Source: a virus. From it: DNA of 36,204 bases. The position numbers and the translations under genes were made by a program. The notes below the pieces were generated by a model that saw only the letters and a list, made by a program, of their open reading frames with translations, ran no database searches and was not told the DNA's origin. Numbering within the stretch: position 1 is the stretch's first letter; each line of letters opens with the position of its first letter. The DNA lies in the IMG/VR virus record IMGVR_UViG_3300017710_000019, positions 1-36,204 of that record. One strand, 5' to 3'. Positions 18,601 to 25,958 of the stretch are shown here, one piece after another.

Positions 18601-21600
18601 TTTTATAAATATCGTAGCATTGTCGTGGCCGTTGGCCGAAGATCCTGACGATACACCTGGGGTCGTATAATCATCGTAGGAACCGGTGCCATTTTCAAAA
18701 TGTATTTGAGATATATTAAAAGAACCATCTTTTTGCTTAAAGTGTAAGGTTCCTAAATAAGCGTCTTCTTGAAAGTCAAAAGTAACGGCGCCACCATTTT
18801 GCCTTTTAAAAGTTAAGCCCCAAGCTTGCTTGTTGTGATCGTAAACTATAGTATCAACAAAAGCGTCATCGCTAGAACTTAACCTTACAGATCCGCTAGC
18901 ATTAGCTACATAGTCAAATCCTATAACTTGATCACCTGGGTTAACCCACTCGCATATAGTGTCTTCTGTCAGCTCTATAGGATAGCATTGACTTGCTTCG
19001 TAATACAAGTTGATGTCTCTATCTGGCGAAGGTAGTACCTCAAAAACAGCTGGATCAGAACTTGTGCCTGTAGCTGGAGAAGCATTTGTAGTTATACCAC
19101 CACCTGTTCCAGAGGTCAGTGTATCTATATCTTTAATCTTAACAAAAAACTTACCTTCTTTTTCTTGAGTGTTAGCGTCTATTTCGTCTGGAGCTTCATT
19201 AAATATATCTAAAACTTTTATTTTGTTAGTAACAGCCGCATAAGTCATTGCGCTGCCTCCACGCTTCTTTTTTAAAGATATAAAATCACCTTCTTGTATT
19301 TTGTTTCTATCTGATGACTGAAAAGACAATATAACAAAATCTTGGTTTGTCTCACCTTCTGATACTCCGTAAGACCTATGCAAAACTAAATTGTAATACT
19401 CGTTAGAAGTTTCTTTAACATATATCTTATAGTGCGTAGACCAAGTTGGCGCTTGTGAGTTTATAGTTGTAGCAAGCTTTAGTTGTTGGTCAGATAAATC
19501 TATAGATGAGGTAATAGAAGTGTTTCTGTCTATTAGCACGGAGGTTTCTCTTCCGTGAGGACCTTTGTAAATCACACCAACTTGATATGTTCTTTGGCTT
19601 TTTATAGAAGTTTGAGGCTGACTAGTATCTATAGCCGCAACATTTCTAATTGAAAGATCTATACTTGGCCTTAGCGGCTTTGGTGAGCCGTCACTAACGT
19701 CAATTTCACCGGTGAACAAATCATAAGCTTGAGTATAGTTTGCGTATATTAACCTGTTAGCGCTTATAGCTTGAGCTTTAGCTGTTTTAGGAACGTTGTC
19801 GTATGATCGTAAAAGTTGATTAGAGGGTATTGTAGAGCCAAATTGCTCTGAGTCCATAGTTATACTACCCTTGTTAACAGGAGTTACCCAGTCGCTATAA
19901 GCCGCGTGTGTAAATAAATCTTCGTTTATAAAACCTGGATTATTAAACTCTTTATCATTAGATGAATCTGGAAGTAATTTACAGCCTTTTATATTTCTAA
20001 CAAAATATATATTTGTAGATACATCTTCTTTATAAAATATATCTACACCAACAGCATCAAGAGGCATGTTTTGAGGCGCGAAGTTTTGAAGCTTTAATAA
20101 AGCAACATCATTTTCCATGCCTTTATTAAAAGCTTCTTTAGAGTCGTAGCTGTAAGCTCTTGGTAAAAACGCAGGATTTGAAAAAGGCGAAAGAGACGAA
20201 ACTTCACCGTCAGCATAGACGTATCTATATGCAAATCTAACAAAGTTTTCTTTAAACAGCTTTTCGTCTTCGCTTTGTATTCTATCTATGTTGTGTGCTT
20301 CTTCAACGGTGGGTAACGCTGACAAAGGATCAACAAAAGTAATGCTAGTTACCTGAACAGTTATACCTGGTGCTGTTCCACTAGGTGTTGTGCTAGTTAT
20401 AGTACCTCTAATACCATGCGAATTACTACTACTATCTAGAACAGTAACATCGTCACCAATTACAAACTCATGAGTAGCTGTTGTTGGTATATTTATTTCA
20501 GTACCTACCGTAGCGTTCTTAGCGTTTGTACCGCTGGCCCCAAGATTTATATTGCCTGTAGTTATATTAGTAGTAGATGAAAATATATCTGTGTCTCTAG
20601 CGTCGTTAGACATAAACAGTCTTGGCGGCATCAGTGGAGCTGGCCTAATAACAGTAACGTGTTTTTCTGTCATAGGCTCATTGATGCCCGTGCTTTCTGA
20701 CGAAGGATCATAGCTAGTGTTCCAAGCTGTAGACTCGAGCGTAGAAGCACTAGTTTTAGGTATTTTTAATTTAGTAGTTGCAAATATACCTCCAAAACTA
20801 GTTTGTATACCACCAACATTGTGAGTACCTTTTATGCTTCGCAGTATGTTTATTTTCTTTGGCTCGTTTCTACCGTCTGTAAAAAACAATAAACCATCAA
20901 AAACATCTATAGCAGTTATCATAGAGTTAGAAGGCGTTGGAGAAAGAACGCTATTGCCATTAGCGTCTGTATAAGTAGCTTCTTGACCTGAAGTAAAATT
21001 TAATATTCTAGGCTTTTTAAAAACCAAAACAGCGCCTTCGTTGACTTGAGCAGACGTTAGCGCCACATCTTTATTAAACGTAAGTCTAAGTTTGTGATAG
21101 TCTGAATCACTAGTGCTATTGGTCAAAAATCTAATAGTAGCATCAGTAACTATCACGTTGTCATAAGTTCCAGACCAGACGCTATTACCGCTTGAGTTTA
21201 TAGCATCAACTGTCATACCTGGTTCTATACCGGTAAGTTTTTCACTTGTTCCGTTAGCAAAGGTTACAATTTTAGAAGAAGTAGAAAACGCTGCTACAGA
21301 AATTCTAACTTCATACGCATCGGTAAATACAGGTATTATAGATTGACCTTCAAACCTATAGTTTAAAGGATTAGGTGTTGCTTCTATAATAGAGTCTGAT
21401 CTAATACCAGTATATATAGTATTACCATCTGAGCTTGTACTAGCTACAAAACCAGCGGCGTCTTTTACAAAGTAGTATATTCTGTCTTCTGTAGTATCTT
21501 CTTTAGATCCTACAACTTCAGCCGGAGGATATTTGTAAGTTAATCCATCTGAATTTTTTATACCCGCGTTTAAATAACTAGATCTATCAAAACTAAATCT

Positions 21601-21810
21601 TCCGCCGTTTTTTGTGTTTTTAGGTCTAAGATATACTTTGTTGTCTAAAAACTTAGTGCTCAGCAAGTTTTCAATAGCGCCAACATCAGAGTCTTCTGAA
21701 GTTGAAACGCTAATATTCATAGCGTCTCTATATTCATTGGGCGGCAATAACCTTTCGTCAAGGTCTTTATTCATTTTGCCTTTAATAAAACTTCTATTTA
21801 ATTCAGGCAT
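15700..21810 (-). CDS. Very large tail protein (nozzle/tail-tubular-B-like) with repeated beta modules
   Basis: 2036 residues. The N-terminus (FIKGKMNKDLDERLLPPNEY, then RDAMNISVSTSEDSDVGAIE) is a signature of large tail proteins of marine phages. The central part, to about residue 1355, has propeller-like strands and phrases such as VIKVLANKNALF, YRVYFTDKVRGAV and SFNEKSNGWSSFRSYAPESG, reminiscent of the T7 gp12/P22 nozzle family. From about 1358 onward the chain becomes Ser/Thr/Gly-rich and repeats a beta module of the form ITL...VGDTV...G...I..I....I.IS (near 1365-1430, 1485-1550 and 1825-1900), with Ig-like stretches between; weaker copies occur near 170-226 and 430-490. It follows the connector gene after 3 bases. 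Likely role: distal tail tube with host-facing appendages. Two to three times longer than T7 gp12. Confidence 0.68.
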   Translation of the reverse strand: MPELNRSFIKGKMNKDLDERLLPPNEYRDAMNISVSTSEDSDVGAIENLLSTKFLDNKVYLRPKNTKNGGRFSFDRSSYLNAGIKNSDGLTYKYPPAEVVGSKEDTTEDRIYYFVKDAAGFVASTSSDGNTIYTGIRSDSIIEATPNPLNYRFEGQSIIPVFTDAYEVRISVAAFSTSSKIVTFANGTSEKLTGIEPGMTVDAINSSGNSVWSGTYDNVIVTDATIRFLTNSTSDSDYHKLRLTFNKDVALTSAQVNEGAVLVFKKPRILNFTSGQEATYTDANGNSVLSPTPSNSMITAIDVFDGLLFFTDGRNEPKKINILRSIKGTHNVGGIQTSFGGIFATTKLKIPKTSASTLESTAWNTSYDPSSESTGINEPMTEKHVTVIRPAPLMPPRLFMSNDARDTDIFSSTTNITTGNINLGASGTNAKNATVGTEINIPTTATHEFVIGDDVTVLDSSSNSHGIRGTITSTTPSGTAPGITVQVTSITFVDPLSALPTVEEAHNIDRIQSEDEKLFKENFVRFAYRYVYADGEVSSLSPFSNPAFLPRAYSYDSKEAFNKGMENDVALLKLQNFAPQNMPLDAVGVDIFYKEDVSTNIYFVRNIKGCKLLPDSSNDKEFNNPGFINEDLFTHAAYSDWVTPVNKGSITMDSEQFGSTIPSNQLLRSYDNVPKTAKAQAISANRLIYANYTQAYDLFTGEIDVSDGSPKPLRPSIDLSIRNVAAIDTSQPQTSIKSQRTYQVGVIYKGPHGRETSVLIDRNTSITSSIDLSDQQLKLATTINSQAPTWSTHYKIYVKETSNEYYNLVLHRSYGVSEGETNQDFVILSFQSSDRNKIQEGDFISLKKKRGGSAMTYAAVTNKIKVLDIFNEAPDEIDANTQEKEGKFFVKIKDIDTLTSGTGGGITTNASPATGTSSDPAVFEVLPSPDRDINLYYEASQCYPIELTEDTICEWVNPGDQVIGFDYVANASGSVRLSSSDDAFVDTIVYDHNKQAWGLTFKRQNGGAVTFDFQEDAYLGTLHFKQKDGSFNISQIHFENGTGSYDDYTTPGVSSGSSANGHDNATIFIKRFTHANAVDPTIVCNVVLSWFNCYSFGNGVESDRIRDDFNAPTLANGVKASTVFENYKEEKRQHGFIFSGIYNSTSGVNRLNEFIQAEPITKDLNPIYGSIQGLVARDSDIVAFCEDKVIKVLANKNALFNADGNTNITSNTAVLGTAIPFSGEFGVAFNPESIVQSGYRVYFTDKVRGAVLRLSNDGLTPISEYGMSDYFKDTLKDAGACIGSFNDRLGEYDLSIHSRPSSSLTKTVNTLSFNEKSNGWSSFRSYAPESGLSLDGEYYTFKFGNIYEHSLSSIRNSFYGVVSFTASGISGGASTITLQSPINPNIFVGDTVFCSNQSAGDAYTSNGIIPSDTTITNISNNVITISNNTTGASSAGVVVTEGLFSNSTVTTIFNDAPSSVKSFQYLKYEGTQSRILKPDTTALNSGSAVSSGSSAHITLAASNDAIAVGQTVLVGAGVEVGTVAAISGTALSLTANVATTVGAGATLSFVDQQYYNNSAKKGWFASSVETDLQSGKVLEFINKEGKWFNYFKGVTSSFTNKTFDTAASGNIDSQEFSVQGIARSNGVPTVKVGDTTPGTVYHIKVTTDEAPDVAGETNVYTANNFGVDGVVSIANSNDTSTGTITFTPSQSPSTFLTISPTEGVGIAASEFFVRNGSAGSVADAASGTTFTHGTNSITLNSTGGDKPLHSVIFTDNGTAFDPTNTVKMSVVFADTTLSSDLEYIIPIKRTEGKARTIPVDNHLANININFYDSANTVFPFIESTALVNGAVSSDATVVVDESPVGTGVTSDTLGNFSAGDNVTGTGVDAGQTVASITNATTFELSSADTISNNTTISFSGVTAGDQYTSIGTSNGLQTGSSQLKTFSVNTTGSPFVDTSNNICVIQVSAGTNRKFASSTVAGAEGFTDAGGFNTLQVQPASHSSFVSVSQEFINDGSSRPITLKITIAINPPSDFDNQQTTITLGGKFTEGITTSI

Positions 21811-21813
21811 GTA

Positions 21814-22716
21814 TTAGTGTTTTATATGTTTAGCTTTACCTCTTAATTGTTGTACTATTTCCTGCAGCTTAATATTTGATAATCTAAGCTTAGCAGTTCT
21901 TTTTGTAGCAAAAGCTTCACGTCTAAATCTTTGTATTATATATTCTTGAACATTAGCTCTAGTTGAAAGTATAGCGTAAGCTATATACTTGTACATTGCT
22001 TCTTCAGCAAATTTATGCACTTGCATTTCAGCGTCTGTACCTAAGCTGTCGCTAATATAATCTAGTATAATTGTTTGACCGGATAAGTTAGAGCTAAAGT
22101 GTATTTTACCTTTTTTCTCATCTATATAAAAGCTACCGTTTACTTGAGCTTCACTTGGATCTATACCGTAGCGCTGGCCAACAATATCATTATATATGTC
22201 GTCGTCATAATCGTAATTAGCTGACTCATTTTCCGCAGGAGTTTCTCCTTTATAGGCGGTCCAAGTGTTAGAGTCTGACGTTTGTATTTCATCAGTGCTA
22301 AGCGTGTAGCTACCGTCAGCTCCTTGAGTTATAGCATCTGGATTGCTAGTAAGTCTAGTTGGATATATTACTCTTTTAATACCAGCGCCGTCAGAAAAAG
22401 ATAGCTTAACATAGTTAACATAATCATGTGGTAGCACCATCTGCAGAGTTGCAGGTACTTCTATTTCTTGCGCTTTAGTAGATTTAAAAACATCAAAGCT
22501 AAATTCTTGTAGTGCTCTTTGAGCATGATAAGCTACGTCAGCTCTTCTAATTTTACTTATTAGCTTTTCTTCACCAACGTAAGCTAATATAAATTGATTT
22601 ATAATATGCTCTAATGAAGTAAACTGATAATTCCCGTATTGAGTATCATCAGCTGTGTTTTGAGTATTATCTGCTCCTTGATAATAATTTCCTGTTGTTC
22701 CTTCAAATAATCCCAT
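21814..22716 (-). CDS. Head-tail connector / tail-tubular-A-like protein
   Basis: 300 residues. After a polar N-terminus comes a helical region typical of connector proteins (HIINQFILAYVGEEKLISKI then RRADVAYHAQRALQEFSFDV), a beta domain starting IEVPATLQMVLPHDYVNYVK, an insertion with acidic Tyr-rich sequence (ANYDYDDDIYNDIVG) and a C-terminal helical bundle (KFAEEAMYKYIAYAILSTRA). The 'bundle, L-P-x-D-Y-V-x-Y-V-K-L, bundle' order matches gatekeeper/tail tubular A type proteins of podoviruses. It begins 1 base after the upstream connector gene ends and is followed after 3 bases by the large tail protein, the expected neighbour. Confidence in a neck role is fair; a precise homologue was not determined. 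Confidence 0.62.
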   Translation of the reverse strand: MGLFEGTTGNYYQGADNTQNTADDTQYGNYQFTSLEHIINQFILAYVGEEKLISKIRRADVAYHAQRALQEFSFDVFKSTKAQEIEVPATLQMVLPHDYVNYVKLSFSDGAGIKRVIYPTRLTSNPDAITQGADGSYTLSTDEIQTSDSNTWTAYKGETPAENESANYDYDDDIYNDIVGQRYGIDPSEAQVNGSFYIDEKKGKIHFSSNLSGQTIILDYISDSLGTDAEMQVHKFAEEAMYKYIAYAILSTRANVQEYIIQRFRREAFATKRTAKLRLSNIKLQEIVQQLRGKAKHIKH

Positions 22717-22717
22717 A

Positions 22718-23473
22718 TTATTGTGCTATTTGTACGTTTCTATTATCTTTGTCTTTACCCGCTGCTATACCTACTAAACCTGGTTTGTTTAATAATATAC
22801 CTGCAAGTTCTAGTATTTTAAATACTAATGTATCTTCTTCAGATGGGTGTAGTTCAAAGTTTACGGTATTAGTTGAATCATGTAAAGGATATTCGTTACC
22901 GCCAGCAGACTGTGGCACAACAACATAGTTCCAATAAGGCGTAGTAGGTTTAGCTATATAATTACACGTAACATTAGATGTAGAATAGTTACCGGTAACA
23001 CTAGCTGGAAAAAGTTTTATAACTGAGTTTGATTTGTAAACGTATACAGGTCGAGACTCTACAGGTCTTAACAAAGCTGTACGCTCCATCATGTGTAAAT
23101 CGTTAATCTCTATGCGTTCTACTTCAACATCGTAAGTAGTTCCACTTTGATTAAAAAATACTGTACCTAGTCTGTGTACAGCTGTCGTTGTTGGAAGTGT
23201 TAATTCATTTGTATTTGCAACAGCAGACATTGCAACTTTAAATTGTTGAAACGGTGCTATTTTAGCAGCTAATGTGTCTACCATATCGCCGTATTCTGTA
23301 GATACACCTTTAGTTAGTTGTGCTTGATCTAAATCTGCAAAGTAGTTTTCAAATACATCTAACTGCGCTTGTTCTGCAAACAAGTTAAATTCTATCGGCG
23401 TAATATAGCCTCTTTGTTCTTTGTTAGCTATTGCTAAAACTTTTTGATATACCGTGTCTATACTTACTGCCAT
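22718..23473 (-). CDS. Neck/ring (adaptor) structural protein
   Basis: 251 residues from the ATG at 23473-23471 (MAVSIDTVYQKVLAIANKEQ). An in-frame TTG 24 bases upstream would add LNYKNIT, but it lies in the hairpin region and the ATG has a typical A/T leader. The N-terminal helices (VYQKVLAIANKEQRGYITP, FNLFAEQAQLDVFENYF) are followed by a beta-rich body (TNELTLPTTTAVHRLGTVFF, EVERIEINDLHMMER, RPVYVYKSNSVIKLFPA) and a C-terminal helix (DTLVFKILELAGILLNKPGL). This is the layout of adaptor/ring proteins found between capsid and tail genes in Bacteroidota podoviruses and crAss-like phages. Position between capsid and connector genes agrees. Family-level call only. Confidence 0.58.
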   Translation of the reverse strand: MAVSIDTVYQKVLAIANKEQRGYITPIEFNLFAEQAQLDVFENYFADLDQAQLTKGVSTEYGDMVDTLAAKIAPFQQFKVAMSAVANTNELTLPTTTAVHRLGTVFFNQSGTTYDVEVERIEINDLHMMERTALLRPVESRPVYVYKSNSVIKLFPASVTGNYSTSNVTCNYIAKPTTPYWNYVVVPQSAGGNEYPLHDSTNTVNFELHPSEEDTLVFKILELAGILLNKPGLVGIAAGKDKDNRNVQIAQ

Positions 23474-23492
23474 TGTTATATTTTTATAGTTA

Positions 23493-23522
23493 AGCAACCA
23501 CCCCGTAGAGTGGCTGCTCTAC
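23493..23522 (-). promoter_or_regulatory. Two mutually exclusive hairpins in the leader of the ring-protein gene
   Basis: On the minus-strand RNA, AGCAGCCAC (23518-23510) can pair with GTGGTTGCT (23501-23493) in a 9-bp stem with one G-U pair. The overlapping segments GUAGAG (23522-23517) and CUCUAC (23510-23505) can instead form a 6-bp stem. Both cannot form in full at once. No U-run follows, so this is not a standard intrinsic terminator. It occupies most of the 56-base gap between the 279-residue gene and the ring-protein ATG. It may be a processing site, mRNA stabiliser or weak attenuator. Confidence 0.45.
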
Positions 23523-23529
23523 TATGTGA

Positions 23530-24369
23530 TTAATTTAATCGTTTTTCAATGTTGGAGTAAATCTCCATGCCTTCGTCTGTTTTAAACCAAGCGGCTAAAG
23601 CAGAATATGGGTGCTCATCAAACGGTACGGTCATAATTTTTCTATCGTTAGATACCCACGTAAAGTGACGTTGATCACCTGATAGTTTTATTATGTTAGC
23701 TTCTACAGCTTTAATACCAAAGTTTCTAAGCATTACGTTGTCGTCCGTAGTGAGTTCTAAGAACAGTTTAGGATTTTTCTTAGCAAACAGTAATAAATCT
23801 CGTTTAAGCTCTTTAGAACTTAAGTTAGCTACTTCAGATCCTTTTTCTACTCTCATGATAGCTTCGGCCATATCAATATCCATGTCTTTAGCTATCATCA
23901 ACGCTTGTACTTCAAACTCTAACCAATCAAGTTGATTTTCTGCAACTTCAACAGGTTTATGTTCGTGAAATATTTTATTTCTATCTGGGTGATATAAAGA
24001 TAAAAACTTTTGTAAAATAGTTTTTTCTTTAGGAACAAACAAAGATCCGCTTCTAAAAACAATATGAGAAAGTCTTTGATCGCCTTTCATCTCGTCAACA
24101 AAAGGTGTTATTTGATTTTCACAATATTTTACTTCTCTTTCGTAGCCTTTTTCTTCATCAAACCAATATACGTTTGCAGATCTAATAGATCGAGATAAAG
24201 GCTTTTTGTTTCCTTTTAAATAGTAAACTCTATCTTTTATCTCCCACTTAGGTTTTTTAGGTTGAGGTTTTTCAATAACTACTTCAACCATTTTATTTGT
24301 AGCTTTAACTTCTGGTTGTTCTACCTCAACTTTTGGTGCAGCTTTTGCTGCGGCTTGTTTCTTTGCCAT
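23530..24369 (-). CDS. Conserved-looking protein of unknown function next to the capsid gene
   Basis: 279 residues, no recognised family. Residues 1-40 are Lys/Ala/Pro/Val-rich and probably disordered (MAKKQAAAKAAPKVEVEQPE). A globular part starts with VYYLKGNKKPLSRSIRSANV and YWFDEEKGYEREVKYCENQ, continues with FVPKEKTILQKFLSLYHPDR, then a helical stretch (NQLDWLEFEVQALMIAKDMD) and ends YSALAAWFKTDEGMEIYSNI. No enzymatic motif is evident; the YHPDR string looks like a J-domain HPD, but it lacks the surrounding four-helix J context. It is separated from the capsid gene by a strong terminator, so it may be made at a different level from the capsid. A minor head protein or an assembly factor would fit its place. 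Confidence 0.45.
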   Translation of the reverse strand: MAKKQAAAKAAPKVEVEQPEVKATNKMVEVVIEKPQPKKPKWEIKDRVYYLKGNKKPLSRSIRSANVYWFDEEKGYEREVKYCENQITPFVDEMKGDQRLSHIVFRSGSLFVPKEKTILQKFLSLYHPDRNKIFHEHKPVEVAENQLDWLEFEVQALMIAKDMDIDMAEAIMRVEKGSEVANLSSKELKRDLLLFAKKNPKLFLELTTDDNVMLRNFGIKAVEANIIKLSGDQRHFTWVSNDRKIMTVPFDEHPYSALAAWFKTDEGMEIYSNIEKRLN

Positions 24370-24393
24370 AATATAATATAATAAAAAATTAAT

Positions 24394-24423
24394 AAAAAAC
24401 TACCCCACCCGAAGGTAGGGTAG
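24394..24423 (-). terminator. Intrinsic terminator after the major capsid gene
   Basis: On the minus-strand RNA, CTACCCTACC (24423-24414) pairs with GGTGGGGTAG (24409-24400) in a 10-bp stem with one G-U pair, closed by the extra-stable tetraloop C(UUCG)G, followed at once by six U (24399-24394) and more A/T sequence. It starts 13 bases after the capsid stop codon. Only this site in the window shows the full stem plus U-run form. It probably limits read-through so capsid mRNA exceeds that of downstream genes, and may protect the 3' end of the capsid transcript. Confidence 0.85.
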
Positions 24424-24435
24424 CTTAAAAGTGAT

Positions 24436-25938
24436 TTACTTCATTAACATAAAGTTGTTTGCACCTTGTACAATTAAACATCTTTCTGATAACATGTGAA
24501 TCTGCATTGCGTCTAAAGCAGATGTAGCAGCTCCAACTGAACCAGTAGTCCAAGTCTTCATTCTACGATCATCTGTTTGAGAAGCTCTGTATCGAACGTG
24601 TAAGAAAGGACGCTTAAGGTTCTTTCCTAATTGCTGATCGTATACAGTAGAAGTACCAGCAGGAATAATGACTCCACGGATAGCGTTAGCGCCAGCCGCA
24701 TCATTAATACCACCACGAGTAGCTTTATCGTTTAAGTAACGGAAGTCAGGCTTATAGAAGTCGTAAGATCCTCTACGGAAACCAGAGAAGCCTAAGTTCA
24801 ATGCCATATCCTCATCGTTTTCGAATACTCCGTAAGAAGTACCACCAGCACCATAAGAGTTCATAGAAGCTAACATATCGTCAAATGCTAAAGATGTAGC
24901 ACGGTTAACGAATAGCATGTTTTCTTCAATAGCACCTTGTTTGTCAAACTCTGCTAGTATAGCGTCAAACTCAGCTAAGTCAGTAGCAGCGTTAACACCA
25001 GTAACACCAGAAGTTACGTTACCTCTCTTTTCAATAGCAGAGAATAAACCTTCAGTACCAACGTTTCCAGCGCCAGCTGAAGAACCATCGATAAGGTTAC
25101 TACCATCAACTTGAGAATCAGCCAAGTTTAACTCAGACTCTATCATTGACATTTCTAAATAGTCAGTGAAACGAGCTCTAGTATCAGCTTCAGCTTTTAA
25201 GTACCATAAGTAACCTGATTGTCCTTCTTCACCAGTAATTTCAACCCAACCAATTCTAGATGTATCAGATCCTGATACTTCGTAGTAATCTTTTAAAATA
25301 ATTGGCTTGTTAGAAAAAGTTTTGAACGAAGGCTCGTTAGCACCTCGTCTATCAGTGTCAACACCGTTTTGCCCAGCAGAAGTTGTATAGCTACCACCTT
25401 TTCCAAACTCAGAACCATAAACTAATATAGTAATGTTTTCAGCGTCTGTCGAAGTAATACCAGCAGTATTCAAAGATGCAAAATCATAAGGTAGCACGTC
25501 TATTTTGTCAGTTGTGTCAGTAGCTTCTACTAAACACTTAGTAACACCTTGAGAGTTAGCAACGATAATAGTATCGTTAACTCTAATACCGTGATTTGAG
25601 CCTATGTCGTTTCCATCAATATCTTTTTCGATTTCGATTTGACCACCAGAAGCAGTACCACCTGTTGCACTTACAACTTTTCCTTTGTAAGATAAATGTA
25701 AACGACCTTGTTCAGACCAAATAACTTGATCAGAAGTCATCGCTTCTTCAGCTCCAATTTTTGATAAGAAACCTGAAATAGTTCTCGGTCCGAAAACTTC
25801 AGCTTCTTTTTCCATTAGATCTGGTAAATATTGTTGAGCCCAACCCATGTCTTGGTTGAAGTCTAAATAGTTTGTAGCTAGCGTTTGGGGCTTTGAAGCA
25901 GGAACGCTATTCAAACTATTACCTGGAGTAATTGCCAT
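24436..25938 (-). CDS. Major capsid protein
   Basis: 500 residues. It follows portal and a scaffold-like gene and precedes a strong terminator, the standard place of the major head protein. The sequence has the features of an HK97-fold capsid of marine phages: an N-terminal arm (ATNYLDFNQDMGWAQQYLPD), a long helix with LMEKEAEVFGPRTISGFLSK, a beta-rich middle (HGIRVNDTIIVANSQGVTKC), a spine-like helix (DYLEMSMIESELNLADSQ), an AADLAEFDAILAEFDKQGA-like segment (residues ~325-345) and a C-terminal domain with KRPFLHVRYRASQTDDRRMK. Codon choice near the gene looks more evenly distributed than in neighbours, as for a highly made protein, but this was only judged by eye. Identification is by context plus sequence style; no fold prediction was run. 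Confidence 0.8.
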   Translation of the reverse strand: MAITPGNSLNSVPASKPQTLATNYLDFNQDMGWAQQYLPDLMEKEAEVFGPRTISGFLSKIGAEEAMTSDQVIWSEQGRLHLSYKGKVVSATGGTASGGQIEIEKDIDGNDIGSNHGIRVNDTIIVANSQGVTKCLVEATDTTDKIDVLPYDFASLNTAGITSTDAENITILVYGSEFGKGGSYTTSAGQNGVDTDRRGANEPSFKTFSNKPIILKDYYEVSGSDTSRIGWVEITGEEGQSGYLWYLKAEADTRARFTDYLEMSMIESELNLADSQVDGSNLIDGSSAGAGNVGTEGLFSAIEKRGNVTSGVTGVNAATDLAEFDAILAEFDKQGAIEENMLFVNRATSLAFDDMLASMNSYGAGGTSYGVFENDEDMALNLGFSGFRRGSYDFYKPDFRYLNDKATRGGINDAAGANAIRGVIIPAGTSTVYDQQLGKNLKRPFLHVRYRASQTDDRRMKTWTTGSVGAATSALDAMQIHMLSERCLIVQGANNFMLMK

Positions 25939-25958
25939 AATAAATAGTTTTTAAATTG

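Noticed and set aside
23474-23497. TTG start 24 bases upstream of the ring-protein gene
   Set aside because: The added residues start inside the hairpin, and the ATG at 23473 has a normal leader and gives a protein-like N-terminus (MAVSIDTVYQ).
23493-23518. Intrinsic terminator
   Set aside because: The stem is reasonable but the following sequence (UAACUAUAAAAAUAUAAC) has no U-run.
23961-24000. J-domain (HPD) co-chaperone in the 279-residue protein
   Set aside because: Only the YHPDR string matches; the basic helix before it and the rest of a J domain are missing.
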